Source of the DNA: Patiria pectinifera
Taxonomy: Eukaryota; Echinodermata; Asteroidea; Valvatida; Asterinidae
Length of the DNA stretch: 64,000 nucleotides
NCBI GenBank assembly: GCA_029964075.1
Contig: CM057129.1
Coordinates: forward strand, 14,809,430 to 14,873,429
Direction of reading: 5' to 3'
Shown here: one piece after another, positions 1-31,866 of the stretch
Layout of the letters: every line of letters starts with the position of its first letter
Numbering within the stretch: the stretch's first letter is position 1
Notes under the pieces: generated by a model
What the model saw: the letters and a program-made list of their open reading frames with translations, nothing else
Databases searched by the model: none
What the model was told of the DNA's origin: nothing
Position numbers and translations under genes: made by a program

Positions 1-1413
1 TACGTAATTTAAATTCCCCCCCCCCAAAAAAAGTCTTTTTTCCCCCCAAATCCTGACAAACTATTTGCATCACTTATCAACAGCAGATATCAACTAAAAC
101 CAAGTTTTCTTGGATATAAAAATCCATTCCCGAAAGTATTTTATGTTTGAAAAATCCATTTCTAAAATGACCCAAATTTTGAAATGTTAGATTCACAACA
201 TTGAAATGACATATGTTTATAATGATTTTCCGCATTTGATTCAAGTGTTGCAAGATTCAACATAACTCTGACAAACTCAGCTTTCATTAAATAACTTTTG
301 AGGGGACAGCCACTGTCCTTTTTGTTTCATGGATCAGGATTCCATGGCTCACCCATACCACTGCTCACAGCATAATGCATGAATCCAACTAAAAAAACGA
401 ATACTGAACTGCAAAGTTTCATGCTTACCAAGTTTGCTGGTGGAAAATTGTATTTTTTTATTTTTTTTATTTATTTCGGGGGTGAGACCAGTTTCCCATG
501 TTTCTTCGTTCATGCATTCAAAATTGAATATGTAATTTGTTTTCCAACAACAAAAAATTTCTCCTCATAACCTGTTCTTTTCTCAGACCCTTTGCCAGCA
601 AACTTGGGCCAAGCATGCTACGTTCACAGTGTGCAACATGACAGCATTGGGCATGCCATGGATTTTTTTTTTTTTTTTTTGCATTTTAACTAAACTTTGA
701 GTGCAAACTATAACAAAATAGAAATTCAGCTTTCCAACATAATAAGAAAATAATAACTCCATGCAAACGTTTGCTAACTTTGATGTACATGTATCCCCAT
801 TTAGCACAGCAATGGATATCTTGATGCTTGCAGATATTTCTGAACCCCTACCCCCCCCCCCTCCATCCCCACCATTATTGAACTGCAACCCCAAATTAAC
901 TTGCTATGAACTTCACTGGATCCGCCAATATCAAACACTGTGCAGGAACCAAAATGGATTTTTTTTTTCAAGGGGCATCTACCCTCATGCAAAGTATATT
1001 GGTTTTGGCTTTAGACATGGGCCTTCCTCAATCCTACAAAATCCACCAAAACGTAATGATGGATTTGAAAGATATGAGACGGTGGGGGTCTTAGACTTCT
1101 TGGCACCAGATTTTTTCTGGGTACCTGGTGAGGAATTTTTTAAATTGTTTTTGAAATTTCAAATGCTACTATATTCAATGAAATAATACATACTCATTGA
1201 AAAAAAAAATGAATTTGAGCACTATTGTGAAGTCTCATGAGCAAAGCAACAAGAACTGTCCATTGCTGAATAAAGGATGATATACATGTACAACAAATTG
1301 ATGAAATGGATTTGAAATAAATTCAATTTCCTTGACCTATAAACTAAAGTCTTTAAAGAAACTAAAACTAAACCTTGTACCACTACTTAAACAACTCAAT
1401 GCAGCAAAAGCAG

Positions 1414-1505
1414 CACCAAAAAGCCCAAGCGTATGACACCAAAAAGCCCAAGCGTATGACACCAGAAAGCCCAAGCGTATGACACCAAAAAGCCAAAGCG
1501 TATGA
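1414..1505. repeat. Tandem repeat, 4 x 23 bp
   Basis: Four head-to-tail copies of a 23 bp unit beginning CACCAAAAAGCCCAAGCG and ending TATGA, at 1414-1436, 1437-1459, 1460-1482 and 1483-1505. The third copy has AGAAA for AAAAA and the fourth has CCAAAG for CCCAAG; otherwise they are identical. This makes a repetitive reading frame on the minus strand that should not be taken for a gene. Confidence 0.9.
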
Positions 1506-1614
1506 CAAGTTAGACAACATGCTTCGATGGTAAATGGACAAAATGTTAAGCTCAAAACAGGCAAAAAAAAAAACCAATCTTGATAAAAAAATACCACCTC
1601 TGTTTTTTTTTTAC

Positions 1615-1638
1615 CTGTACAGGGTACTGGTGGTGGAA
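1615..1638 (-). CDS. Candidate 24 bp microexon in the semaphorin linker (speculative)
   Basis: On the minus strand a pyrimidine-rich tract ending CCACCCTCAG is followed by 24 bases and the donor CTGTACAG|GTAAAA. In the phase needed after exon 12 it would read IPPPVPCT and leave the frame unchanged. Proline-rich linkers are common between the PSI module and the membrane in transmembrane semaphorins, but a 24 bp match to weak signals can easily be chance. RNA reads would decide. Confidence 0.15.
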
Positions 1639-2827
1639 CTGAGGGTGGTGAGAAAATTAATGACAACGATGATTTGGCAATGTTAGTGACCCTCAAAGAT
1701 ATCGTGGGAATATTGAGAAACAGACAAACACCGGGCAACCATGTTTGAAATATTTCTCTATCGTTGAAGAAGAAAACAAATCCAAGATGGTTGCCAAGGG
1801 GCTTATTTTGTAAACCCTTTCCCAATAGGAAGACGGACCATTAGAAGTGGTACGCTTATTTTCTTGTTGAATCTCTATTTTGCATTTTTATTTCATCTGC
1901 CACACTATGGGCAGTGTTGATTCACATCAAACTGTTAAGATAAATACATGTAGATGTGGGTTTTGGTGAAATAACCACACAAAATGGTGATGTAACCTGC
2001 TAGTTTTTCCGAGCCGCATGCATATCCCGTACACCACTTCTAAAGGTCCCTGATATCTGTGACTCGCAACTTTGAACTTTAATACATTTGATTTTAAATC
2101 TTTTCATTCCTTTCCCTCACAAAACCTAAAAACCTAGCAATTAATCTGACATAAGGCTCAATTTACAAAATCTTGGTCCAGATAACACGGTAACTTTTTC
2201 GAGTTGCGTTGTTGGGTATTAAGAAAAACTTCAAAGTAGATGTTCAATGCAAGATGCAATGTAGGCTGCAAACTTGTTTTTCTTAGTTCAACAATGCATG
2301 CCACATTTTGAAGTGTTAATGGGGAGAAAAGGGATCATTAATTCATACCGAAACCAACTTGGTTAGCTTTGAACAGTTTTCATAGACACTCCATCTCTGG
2401 AGATCGTTTGAAATACACGACACACACAAAAACACTTTCCATTGTTAGTCAACTTGTCAAATTAACAAGCATCATATTAACACAGGTACAAGTGTGAGTT
2501 ACAGTGACCGAGAAAATTATCACATGCCTCAAGGGGAAAAAGTAAAATGTGTTGGAAGGGGGATGTGTATGTAACATTCACAAAGTGCAATTGGCCAAAA
2601 TAAAATGTGGGACAGTTTCTTTACAGGATATTCCATGGTTTGTGTTGAGTCCTTTCTTAATTATTGATGTTTGTGTCCATGCCAATGCAGTTTAGTGTTA
2701 TAATTTTGAGGGAATATTTTTTTTTACAATTTTGACTGTTGATGAAAATCTGAAATCGCTTTGAGGAAGTTCACAACCATGCACCCAAAAAGGACATGTA
2801 TACATTTCTATTGTTTGTTTTTGTTTT

Positions 2828-2875
2828 GGGGGTTTTTTTTTGGGGGGGGGGGAGGGGGAGGAGGGGCGGGATAGT
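2828..2875. repeat. G-rich low-complexity tract
   Basis: Long G runs separated by short T or A spacers, including one run of ten G. Four or more G3+ runs lie within about 45 bp, so a G-quadruplex is possible on the plus strand. On the minus strand, the transcribed sense of the semaphorin pre-mRNA, it would be C-rich. Confidence 0.6.
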
Positions 2876-4615
2876 TTGTTTTTGTGTGTTTTAGAGGGGG
2901 TTGTTTTTGTTTGTTTTCTGTGGGTTTTTGTGATTTCTTTTTCAGTTTGACAGAGGGGATATCAAACATTTGGAGATTCAATCATTCAGTTTTACGGGGC
3001 AGAGCTGGGTATAGATGTACCAGCAAGTATTTTGGTCTCTGTTCAAATGACTAAATGAGAATGTGCATGATATTTTGGATTTGCAAAATGATGTTTGATT
3101 TACATGTAGGCTGACAGCATTTGTAAAGCATGGATTCACACTTTGGCAAAGTCAAGTTAATTAGTCGCAACTAACCAATTTTAGAAAAGAAATACTTTAG
3201 TATTCAAACTTCTTTAGTACACACTGTAGCTACTGTAAATCTTTAAATTCCATGACCCCAAATTTAAAAAAAATATATACCAAGTTTATAGAGACGTTTC
3301 CTTCAACTGTTCCCTGTTTTGAAAATGTTTGGTTTTCTATCTCTGTGCCCAAACAACATTTTTTACAAAAGGATTTTCTATACATCCCTGAATTTCTTCT
3401 TTCATATGCCATGCAAATAGGGATTGTTTGGTTTCAAATTTCAAATTTCAAATTCAGAAACAACTTTGAGTGCATTAAATTTAATTGTACAACCGCTTAC
3501 AAAAATGAGTTCAAAAGCTAAAAAAATACCATTCATCAGAAAAGACAAATGCACAAAAAGTGTTTCTCCCAATCCCCCCATTTTTTCTCCATATTTAGAT
3601 AAAATCTAAGGTGATTAGTGTACCATTGCAACCTCAGTATTACGTCTGCTGCAGCTGCTTATGGCAGATGATGCTTGTTATGTGCAAAGCTACTTTGCAT
3701 TGCGAAAAAACACACGGCACACTTCTATACACTAGATTATCTCTGTCCTAGCGTCCTAACTCTGTATTAAATCTCAGCACAGCAAATTCCCGTTTCGTTA
3801 GCCTTCGCATTAATGAGGTTAACAAATTTATGTGCAACCTATTTACGATTTAAGTAAAAAATTGAGCCAGCGAATGCATATTAATTAAAATTACATTTTT
3901 ATGATTTTTGAACTTGCTTTTACTAAAATATAAATTCCTCTAAACTGAATACTCTAAAACTGTCATTATAAATTGCATGGATGAAAAAGGAGTAAAAGCT
4001 GACAACTTCCTTCTAGAATTTGCCATTATTGCTGTATGCATCTGTTAAAATGAAGTTTTCGCCATGACTTTATGAATTTGTTCTGAAAATTCAACAGAAA
4101 TGCGAGTAGCTTGAAAACTGACACAATGCAAGCAGCAATAATAGTCAACCAAAGCACATAACCCTATAAAAAGATTTCAAAATGGCTGTTTTTACTAAAA
4201 CAAGCTCTACCGATTGGGATTACTTTCTGACTTACCTTCTTCTGGACGATGGAATAAAATCAAAGCAGGGTCAGAGCAGGAAAGGAATAGAAAGGATAGA
4301 AAATAGAAAACCAAATTTGTCACATTTAAGTAAAGCTATTGACGTTATGAAGTTGCCACATGAGTAATTCAAAGTAACTTCAGCAAAATGTACACATGAG
4401 GGGTGTTTATTTTTAAAAAATGAAAACAAAAATTCTTCTGTCCATTGTATTTGCTTGAAAAATATCATAACCGCTCCAATTTATGAGAAACCTAACATAA
4501 TTGCAACTATTTAAAGAAAAGGTTTGTATAGGTTTTTTTTGGGGGGGGGGGTTTAAATGTAATTAATTTCTACAACTTTTCTTGTATTTTAGTGTTAGTG
4601 TGTAAAAAGACTTAC

Positions 4616-22761
<18,146 letters not shown>

Positions 22762-24887
22762 AGTTTTTCTTTTTATTGGCAAGTTTGTAGTTTTTTAAAA
22801 GTATAAAAATTAAAGGCAAAACAAATTTAGGATCCGATGTGGAAGCAGATGGCGATTGGCGACTGCACAGATCAGATGTCGCAGAAAGGATTGCCGAAGC
22901 TTTCCTCGGAACTCGGGATCAAGAAAGGGATCCGGTTTATCTTTGATGTTTTCTGCAGGGCAAAAGATTAAAAAAGGAGAAACAATTAGACTACACATGC
23001 ATATAATAAGGTTACTAAATTATTTTTAACTCCCTCAGACCCATCAGAATAAACCAGGTTTTGAAATTTGGAGGTTTTGGGGGAATGGAAAAAAGGTAGT
23101 CAGGTGCCACTACTGTGCAATTTTCTTTAAATGGGTTTGTTGCGCCTCCAAAGTTAAAGAACAGAAATGAGTACTTGACTCAAAGCATGATTATTTATAT
23201 CATGTGATTAAAAAACGTTCTTTAGACAGTGTACACATAAGAAAATCAGGAAGAACTGGAAATGTGGCCAGAATTTATAGCTGTCTTCAAATATCTGCTA
23301 AACACCAATCCTTTATCTGGGCCAAAATTATGCTTCTCAAAACATTTGCGCAGAAATCCCTGTAGGGAACTATCTCCAAGTTGAACGTCAAAGACTAGAT
23401 TTTACAAGTCAAATGAACATGTATCTCAATAGCAAAATTCAGCAACAAGTTCAACAACATTTCAAAGACCCACTTCAAGTGAACTCAGCTGACTTTAAAA
23501 TATGACTTGATTTGTGATTGATGTTTTTAAACACAATGTAAAAGGCAATTAAAAATGGGAAGAAAAGAAAGTGGCACTGACGCGCGGGAGTTGAACACTA
23601 AGTTTTGCGAAAGGGGACGGTGCATTTAACAAACTGTTTGAGGTTGATTTCAAAAGACGGGGGCTTGTCACAGTGATGGAGGTCCGTGAATGACGGAATA
23701 AATGCATGACTGTATGTGTTCACTGGCTTGCAATGTTCAGAAAACTAATGCCAAGCAGCACGTCAATTTGTCATTCCAACGACGTGAATTGAATCCCGCG
23801 AACTCATTATGCTATTGTCAATGGGTTTGTGAAAAGGCCAGGCTTTAAAAACGCCCGAAGTATAAGTCATATTCAATGAGCAATGGCGCATGATTGAAAC
23901 ATGCGCAGCCCTGTTCGTATTCACTGCTCCCTGCCAGCATATTTATTGCCAGCAAATAGCACAGCTCTATGTACATGCACAATGCACACAGATGCACACT
24001 AAGATCAAATAAAAATTTACACACTGGCACAAATGAAAACAATATGAAACCTACAATTTATTCAGTTACCAAAAAGCAATGAAAGCAACAGAAGGAAACA
24101 AATAAAGATACTCGTTGACCTGGCATTGTTCCCAATCACAAACATGATGTATTTAGCCTGGTACATTGTACATTGTACATGCATATGTACAATAACTGAT
24201 GTCAGGACACTTTTTCTAACTATCAGCAGTATAACTACGTACATGCGTACCGTACCTGGACAGTCTGTTAATGGGATTTTCAAAGTTCAAAGCCATCGTC
24301 TTGGTCTTTAACCCTCCCCCAACCTTCCCCCACCTCCCACCAGGAATTGTTGGGATCTGTATAGAGGATGAGATGTGCACTAGTAAACTACTGACTGTGC
24401 TTTATTTTATAGGATTGATACCACAAACAAAACAGAGACAACTGTTGTGTTTAGTTTTTACATGGTGTTGGGATTTGTAAGGATGATGAAGATTCCTAGT
24501 AAATCACCCTACGGAGTTAGGGTTAATTGCTATCAAAGGAAAAAGTGTGCACAAGTACATTGAATGGGTACTCAAAAAATGTCCATTTGCAGCCCACAAA
24601 TAACAAGCTACAACAAACCTCTAGTCAGCTGTTTCAGTGTTTGATCGATTGACATACATGTACGCAGAAAAAAAATTGCATTATCCCTGTATGAAATCAA
24701 TACACTGCCCAACAAATCCAGATTTAGCCTTGTCCGGCTGCAGTGTCACATGTGACTCATTTAAATATTGATGACACAGGGATCAGTCAGACAATTCCAC
24801 ACTTTTTCAGAGTCAAACAAAAGAAATCTGCTTCGATCCAGACACCTCTGCCCTGATCTCTAATTGATCAATGGATGACAACAGGAT

Positions 24888-25186
24888 GGATTAAAATACC
24901 ATAAATGAAATATCAAAAGGAAAATACACATGCCCCTCCCTGCTCAAGCAGTTTTGGTTGGTGATGCTGAATCCTTTAATCCATGACGCTCCTCAATCCA
25001 GGATAAGTAAGCAGAGTTGGCGCTGCAGACTCTCACAGACATTAGACACTCCCTGCCAGGAGCCTTCTAATCCCCTCATGATCCTACTAATCCTCTGTGA
25101 CCCTTCCCCACCCCCTGGGGAGATTTACTCTCATCACCTCTTTAATCCTGACCCATCTTTCAATCTTGCCACACATCCTTTAATCC
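24888..25186. promoter_or_regulatory. Cluster of TAATCC (K50 homeodomain-type) sites
   Basis: Six exact TAATCC/GGATTA hexamers at 24888-24893 (GGATTA), 24977-24982, 25068-25073, 25088-25093, 25143-25148 and 25181-25186, with several near-matches (CAATCC, GAATCC). TAATCC is the established core site of Otx, Gsc and Pitx homeodomain proteins. About 0.15 sites would be expected in this length by chance at even base composition. Enhancer function is inference. Confidence 0.4.
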
Positions 25187-28100
25187 TACTCTCAGCAGCT
25201 ATTTTTTTTTAAAGAATCCTGAGCTTATCCCCACAGTGCATGAAGCAATCAATTAACACCAAGGTTCTGCTCCCAATTCCTAGATGTCGCACCCAATTTG
25301 TTTATCTCTATTTTCATTTTGACAGTTTTTTTTCCCTCTGATCCCTCCTTCAGGGGTTTAACTCTAGTAAACAAAATCCCCAAAGTAGAAATGTTCATAC
25401 ACTGTTTATGAACACAGGAGGTTGTAATGGCCATATATATGCTGTCATAATACTTATCTCGAAAATTAAATGTTATCTAGACTTGAACTTTTTTATCCAA
25501 ACCTTTTCTTGATAATTCTGATAATTTGGGAAACTACTCAACTCAATACTGTGTATGAAAAGAGTCCCCAAATATAAAAAAAAAAATGAAAAAAAAAAGA
25601 AAATAGCTAAAACAACCAGTCCAAGACAAGTCCAGTACAGCATCAAATCACCATCATCAACCAAAAGAATTTAAGAAACAGAAACATGTGGGATGAACCT
25701 CAATTTACTACACACATTACATTTCTCCATAGTCAAGCACCAGACTATTGAATGATGAATGTGAGTCTTTTTTTCAGTTAGTCATAATGGGGATGGACAT
25801 GTACCTATCTAGTATTATTATTTTTTTTTTTTTTGAAATCACTCTCCTCTGTGCAAAATATGAAAGAAAAGTCTCCTTTAAATATTGAATTGAGTCTGCA
25901 AAACTTGGGGGGTGGAATATGGGGGATTTTTTTTTGCCCCCAGGAATTTTTTTGGAAATTTGCTAGCTAAACTGTGAGTAAAGTGGGTCTGATTTAGTTT
26001 TGCACATTTCAGAGCACTCCAGAGCCCTGTCTGACGTGAAACATACCGTGTCTTGAATGCAGCAAGAGTTTTCTGTAAGTTAAGAGAGCTACCGGTAGCA
26101 TGAAAATCACAAGAGACTGGCATTCTAGGCTTTTATTCATTACTGTTCAAACTTCAACAAGTAGAGGCTCCACTCCTCTGAGGCTAGAAATTCAAGTTCC
26201 TTTCTGCCCAATCTAAATTCCTATCTGGCATTCATGCACCGACGACGACGGGAAAAAATATCCTCTGGCATTTCAGCGTGTTATAACCAAATCCATCACG
26301 GACCCAAAGACGAACCCTAACAGCTCTGCTTATGCTTCGCTAAATCCTGCGAAAATAAATCATCTTGCATACTTGACACTTGGCCAGAAAATGCGGAGCG
26401 GAATCCCAGTAAAAAAAAGAAAAAAAGAAGCAAGTTCTCCTTGCTAGAAGTAACCTGAAAGCCCCACATTCAACAAATAGGTCCTACTTATGTATGACTA
26501 TGGCCATCTTGACTTGCTGTTTATCACTATCAACGTGTGTACATGTATACCCTTTTATTATTTAACAATTCTGCTTTATCTTTCCATTATTTGTTCAACG
26601 CTGAACACTTCAGGGTAACCCGGTTTCATTTTGTTCCTCTTTCGGTTTGTAAAACGTGGGATTATTAACCCCCTTTACGCATTGATGTATTAATGTTCGG
26701 CTGTCCGAGAAGTCCGGATGTGGGCAATGTTCATGTGTAAACATCCAGCCATGTTATTCACTATCATAAATGTCAGCTCTCATTCGAGGTGTTTTGGTGT
26801 TTCCAATTTTAAAGTGTGAATTTTTCATTTTGATTTCTCGAGAAGGATACATATTCTTATCGTTCCCATTGTTCTAAACCAGGCGTGTAACCCTACACAC
26901 TCAGGTACTGTGGAATGGTTCCCACATACATGTAAGAAAACAGAAATGTAACACCAGTATTTACAACTTAGCGAACGGTTGTGGATTTGAATCCCATCCA
27001 AGCTTGTGACATTTATTTTCGAACAAACCTTGTACAAAAATGACAGGATGACGACACAGAAATGCTATCAAATATCATCGACTGTAATGTTCCTGATCAA
27101 GAATTTACGCATTTATTCAGTCTTTTCTTGACCCCTTTGAAACTGACTCTTGAAAACTTGAAAACACTTTTCATATAAATCACACACTGTAATTATATAA
27201 GAACATGTGTGTTGACTAGCATGAAGTCACAATGATCATGGTGTCAGAAAAATACAGCATGTATTTGTGTCATGTGCCTTCTGGCTACCGCAGTACCAAG
27301 AAAGTGACGTACATGTAAACATGGGAATAGGAATAGGTGGGAGTGACTCTACACACCTAAAATGTATACAGATCATTTACTCTCTCCACTTGCAGTTGAC
27401 GTGAACACATGGACATGTACGTCAACACAACCCACACAAAATTCATCAACTTGTGTATTGCTTAATACGCAGTAGTTTTCAAGCATCAAATTGATCCATT
27501 TTCACAAGAGGTTGCTTCCATGAAGCATGTGTGGGAAGGAAACGCTCAGACTTTGGAGTACCACTTCCTGTGAGTTTTTTTTTTTTCACACCAAACTGTA
27601 AATGCTATTTGATCGGCTTACAAGCTGAAACCAAAGTAAAGAAGGAAAGCTGTTATTGCCCTGTGTTTGTGCAAGGTGTAAATGAACCCCCCAGAGGACA
27701 ATGGACCCACAGGTGTCTTGGATAAACAGTCTCCATAACAATGGCCTTTAATTGCTGCTTGCTGAAGGTCAGACACTGCTTTTGTTGGAAGGTCATAATA
27801 GGTACCAGACTTGAGCAAGAATCTGATAAATCATGTGCACATGTGTCAATGCTGTCATTTCCTAAACCTCACCTTCATTTAGGGTTTGGGCTTCATGCGC
27901 TTCAGATTAGTTGGGGAGCTTGTTTGTCAAAAAAAAAATAAGTAATGAACATTACCCTTAAACTTTGGTCTAATGTTCCTTCAGCAGAACTAGTGGAAAG
28001 TCAGGGGTGTAAGGAGACCAAGTTTGGCAAAACCCCTGACATTCAATTGAAGTTTAATTCTCTGTAGCAGACCCCAGGGTCTAGAGAATCTGACATGAGA

Positions 28101-31100
28101 AAAGAAGGTCCACACTTTACATGCTGCCTATCAGATTAATACTCCCCGAGTTTGATTTTTGTTGAAGGTGTAAATGTTGCACCGATCATGAATCAACAAC
28201 TCAATCAATGTCCAGTTGTTCAGCAAAACTCAACTGTGACTTGATGTTTTTACACATCCAGTCAGCTTAAGTAATTTTTAAAAACATACTTTCTTCATCT
28301 TTAAGTGTCGTTTTGAAAATGCAGTGATGTACAGGAAAATGTGTCACTTCCATCTTTGCTATTGGCTGGCAGGATCCTCAGATGTAATTAAGTTTGCATG
28401 TACAGTACCGGTACGTGCAAACTTTAATTCAAACCAGGCTCTAAGGCCTTACACTTCTAATTTCAACAATATCAATTCAATGGCGCAACTTTGTTTCTTC
28501 TTGTAATATTAAAAAATTCCCTTGAACTGACCCTGTCAAAACACAAAGCGACCGATGCAGGAAACGAACTCCCGCAGGTTCACACGAATCTGACCGCCAA
28601 TTCTCCACCATGAATTCAACGGTATCACTGAAGGAGACACACAAAAAACTTCATGGCTGTTGATAAAAGTGACCTCCTGGACCAGTTTGTACAAGGGCAA
28701 CAGGACCGGTCTGCATCCAGTAATAACATGAAGGAATAATGACCATAAGCCCAGCGTGACCTTTGGATCCCACTGACCACAAGGCTGGCCAAAAAACAAA
28801 AAAAAGTCCCAAAGAGGTCTAGACTGCTGGGTAACTAAAGCTAGCTGCTGACAGACATTGGAATGGGCAAACAGGAATAATTGATGGTGTGCCAACAAAC
28901 TCCTTTTTTTTCTGAACTTGATGAAGCTTTGGTTGGTCTCTATGGAAACCTCATAAAATAGTGGGTTTTGAGTTAACTTTTTTTTTGCTTGAATGAAATG
29001 GGAACTCAGACACTCAAGTGTGTCAAATTTTTTTGATCTAGGTTTTTTTATGGAGATGTTATTGTTATCAGTCCCTGTGTGGATTTTTTGTTAAGGATTT
29101 GTGACTCAGTTTTTTTATCCTTATACTTATCAATCACCGAAATAAAAGTTATGGATAGCCTGGGCACTGCCTTTCTGTGACAAAACAGCAGTCTTGTGTG
29201 ATAATATATCATCCAGTTAACCTGAGGCAAACTTTAGCCAAGCGTAACAGAGTGTCGTTGGGTGAATTGGCTCTTTACAAATATCACACCGAAAAAAACT
29301 ACATGATGCGTGCACGTATTGTACCATAAAGTTCAAAGGCAGTTGCAGAATTTTGTAGGAAAATTATTGAATTTCGACACGAATTTGATGAATCCAATTT
29401 CAACGAAATTAAAACTGTCCCTTTGTGGATTATTCAAATTTGATTTTAAAAAATGGGGGAAAAAGGTGTCACATACATATGTTTATATGGATACATATCA
29501 AATTTCGAAAGCCCAACATTTACATGTTCATGTACATGTGCTTGCTCAAGTCAAAGATAATCATAAGGTATCTTTAATATACATGTACGCAGGGAACAGA
29601 AGCAAAATTATATACATACATACATGTACAAGAATTATTATTCTCGGCAATTATGATTAAGTGGAGGAAATAATACTTGTAATTCCAGGCCGCATTATGA
29701 GACCACATCTGTGGGGGAGATGTTGATGGGGATTGGTTTCCTGCCTCTCTCAGGGGGGCGTGCCTCAATTCCAACAGGGTTTCCTGTGGGAGGCCCAACC
29801 ATGCTGATGGCCCAGTCTAAAGCCCTGCTGGGATGTTGGGTCTGTTGGTTTCAGTGGTGGATGACTGATGCAGAATTAGGAAGAGTCTGGTTGAAGCAAC
29901 AAACTGCCAGCTGGAGAGCATGCTGATTAATCGGGCTGAGATTTAAAAGCACTCATTACTCTAGTTTTTTTTCTTCATTTTGACTCACAAATTAAATGGC
30001 AATATGTACAATGTATATATGCACATTCACACCAATTTGAGAAAAAGTTCACTTCAAAAATATTGGCTTCATTGATCACCAACTGAACACACAAAAGTAA
30101 TTGGGAAAGTTCACATCACAAGACGTCTTAAGTACTGATTCACATGTCGAATCAATGGGAACTACATTGTAGTGATTGTGTCATGCTGTATGAAGAAAAC
30201 AAAAGGTTTCTGACCATTCTGTTGGTTTCTAACCATTTTGTTTTTCTAAATTTAGGACAGGACATGGAAACAATCAATGTAAATTCCCCTCAACCTTTCC
30301 AGTAAATTATACTGACTGCAAAACACTTTGTTACGGGTAATACGTCTGCATTTGTTCACTTGTAAAAATGTTTTCCCCCTGAAAGAACCTCCACATTTAC
30401 GATTGTCACAATACTGCACGTATCCTTGAGTGATACACAAGAACATTGTGACGCACGTCTACTGATGCATGGATAGTACTTCACTATAGATTTTGTTCCC
30501 TGTGATTTATGGGGCTATAAACCTCACGCTGACAAAATTCAAAGGTTTGTGTTTCACTTTTAAACTACAAGGAAATACATTCGGAAATTGGATTTTGTGA
30601 GTTGTACAGTGCCGTTCTCACATCGTTCCTATCTGCAACTTCACAGGCCATTTCCAAAACTTGTCAGTTGTCGGTTCACCCAATCTGCCGATGATGGCGA
30701 TCTGCGGGGTCAGGTTTTCTTGTTGGCTCAATTCCCTCACCAGCTCAATGCTTCTCTTGGGGATAGAGTTTGGCCAGCAATGAATTTTTAAATTCGCTGA
30801 ATTTTTCTACAGTGAAGCCAATTTTCTCATTGTTTTTACAACAGGCTTACGTGTATGTTTTCCCGAAGGTGTTTTTTCTTGTTAAATTTGTAAACCAAAC
30901 CTGTTGAGGTCAGTTCAACAATGCTTGCTTAATCCTGTGATCCTCTTTTATGATCTTCGTAATCTTTCGATTATACATGTACGTGTACCAAGCAAGTCCT
31001 GAGAAATGTACTGGCACTTACATATGTACAAACATAGAGCAGGTTAATGTAGGCTCCATGATGTAGGCCTAGGTATCAAACTTTATCAAGGTTGTAATAA

Positions 31101-31837
31101 ATATTTCATCAGGAAAATAAATTCCATAATGGATTTAAAGTTAAACAAAAAAAAATTAAACAGAGTCCGATGGAACAAGGCAACATGGGCTAAGTACTTA
31201 AGCTACAAACGATCTTGGAGAAAAGTGTACCACTTCTCATGTACGTTTCTTGACATGTACAAACAGAATGGAACTTTTGCGCTTAAAACTTTTTAATGTT
31301 AAAAGGCTTCAGAGTCTGTATGCAGAGCTGTACGGGAGATTCATGCATCGTATTCCGGCAATCCCTGGTTTAAAAAGGATTAAGTGTTTTGTAACCCGTC
31401 TACTCCACACACTCCAGACGGATAACTTGAATTTGCTAGAAGTTCCTGCCAAGCACCGACTGTCAGTGGAACAACTGGCGACACATGGCAATGGACAAAC
31501 CAGCTCCGCAGTCCCATCCTTCCGGGACGGCGCCATTGCCAGTTAAACTCCGCTTCAAAACAAAACGAAGGAAGGACCGATGGATCTGTTTTGCCAAGTG
31601 AAAAACCATTCCAACTTTTCATCGGGCACATGACGGTAAACAAAAGGCAGCATTCTCCATCTTAGCAGTGACAATGCCTTGAACCTTGTTCCCGCACCTG
31701 GCCTGGGCTGTTTCCAAGCGGAGACCCCGACTCTTTCTGACGCAGCGACAACAGCTGTTTAGGCCTCTGGTGATCCTGGAAAAGTAAGGCTATGGGAAGA
31801 AGAGTCCCTGAGTCTTAAAAAAAAAGCCAGTCTCCTC

Positions 31838-31866
31838 GTAATAAATTTGCCGTAATAAATTTGCCC
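31838..31866. repeat. 14 bp direct duplication
   Basis: GTAATAAATTTGCC occurs twice head-to-tail. Confidence 0.7.

Larger units (their letters stand above)
1..4615. other. Non-coding, left edge: probable intron 12 of the semaphorin gene
   Basis: AT-rich with many homopolymer runs. No ORF here resembles a known protein, and no transmembrane-helix exon with good splice sites was found on the minus strand. The recognisable contents are a 23 bp tandem repeat at 1414-1505, a G-rich tract at 2828-2875 and a poly-G run near 4541-4551. Confidence 0.5.

Noticed and set aside
1414..1505. Possible CRISPR-like array
   Set aside because: The four 23 bp units are contiguous without spacers: a plain tandem repeat in a eukaryotic genome.
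1337..1825. 162-codon minus-strand ORF with a hydrophobic repetitive C-terminus, possible membrane segment
   Set aside because: The hydrophobic repeats come from translating the 23 bp tandem repeat; no exon-like boundaries surround it.
4236..4241. 6 bp microexon AAGAAG between CCAG and GTAAGT on the minus strand
   Set aside because: The donor is strong and phase would be kept, but a 6 bp match cannot be supported without RNA evidence.
26940..27010. tRNA B-box-like GGATTTGAATCCC
   Set aside because: There is no A-box at suitable spacing and no cloverleaf; not called as tRNA or SINE.
28536..28898. 120-codon minus-strand ORF
   Set aside because: No recognisable family and no splice signals consistent with an exon.
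29711..29926. 71-codon plus-strand ORF in a less AT-rich block
   Set aside because: The composition drew attention, but the translation has no motif; the block may be regulatory rather than coding.
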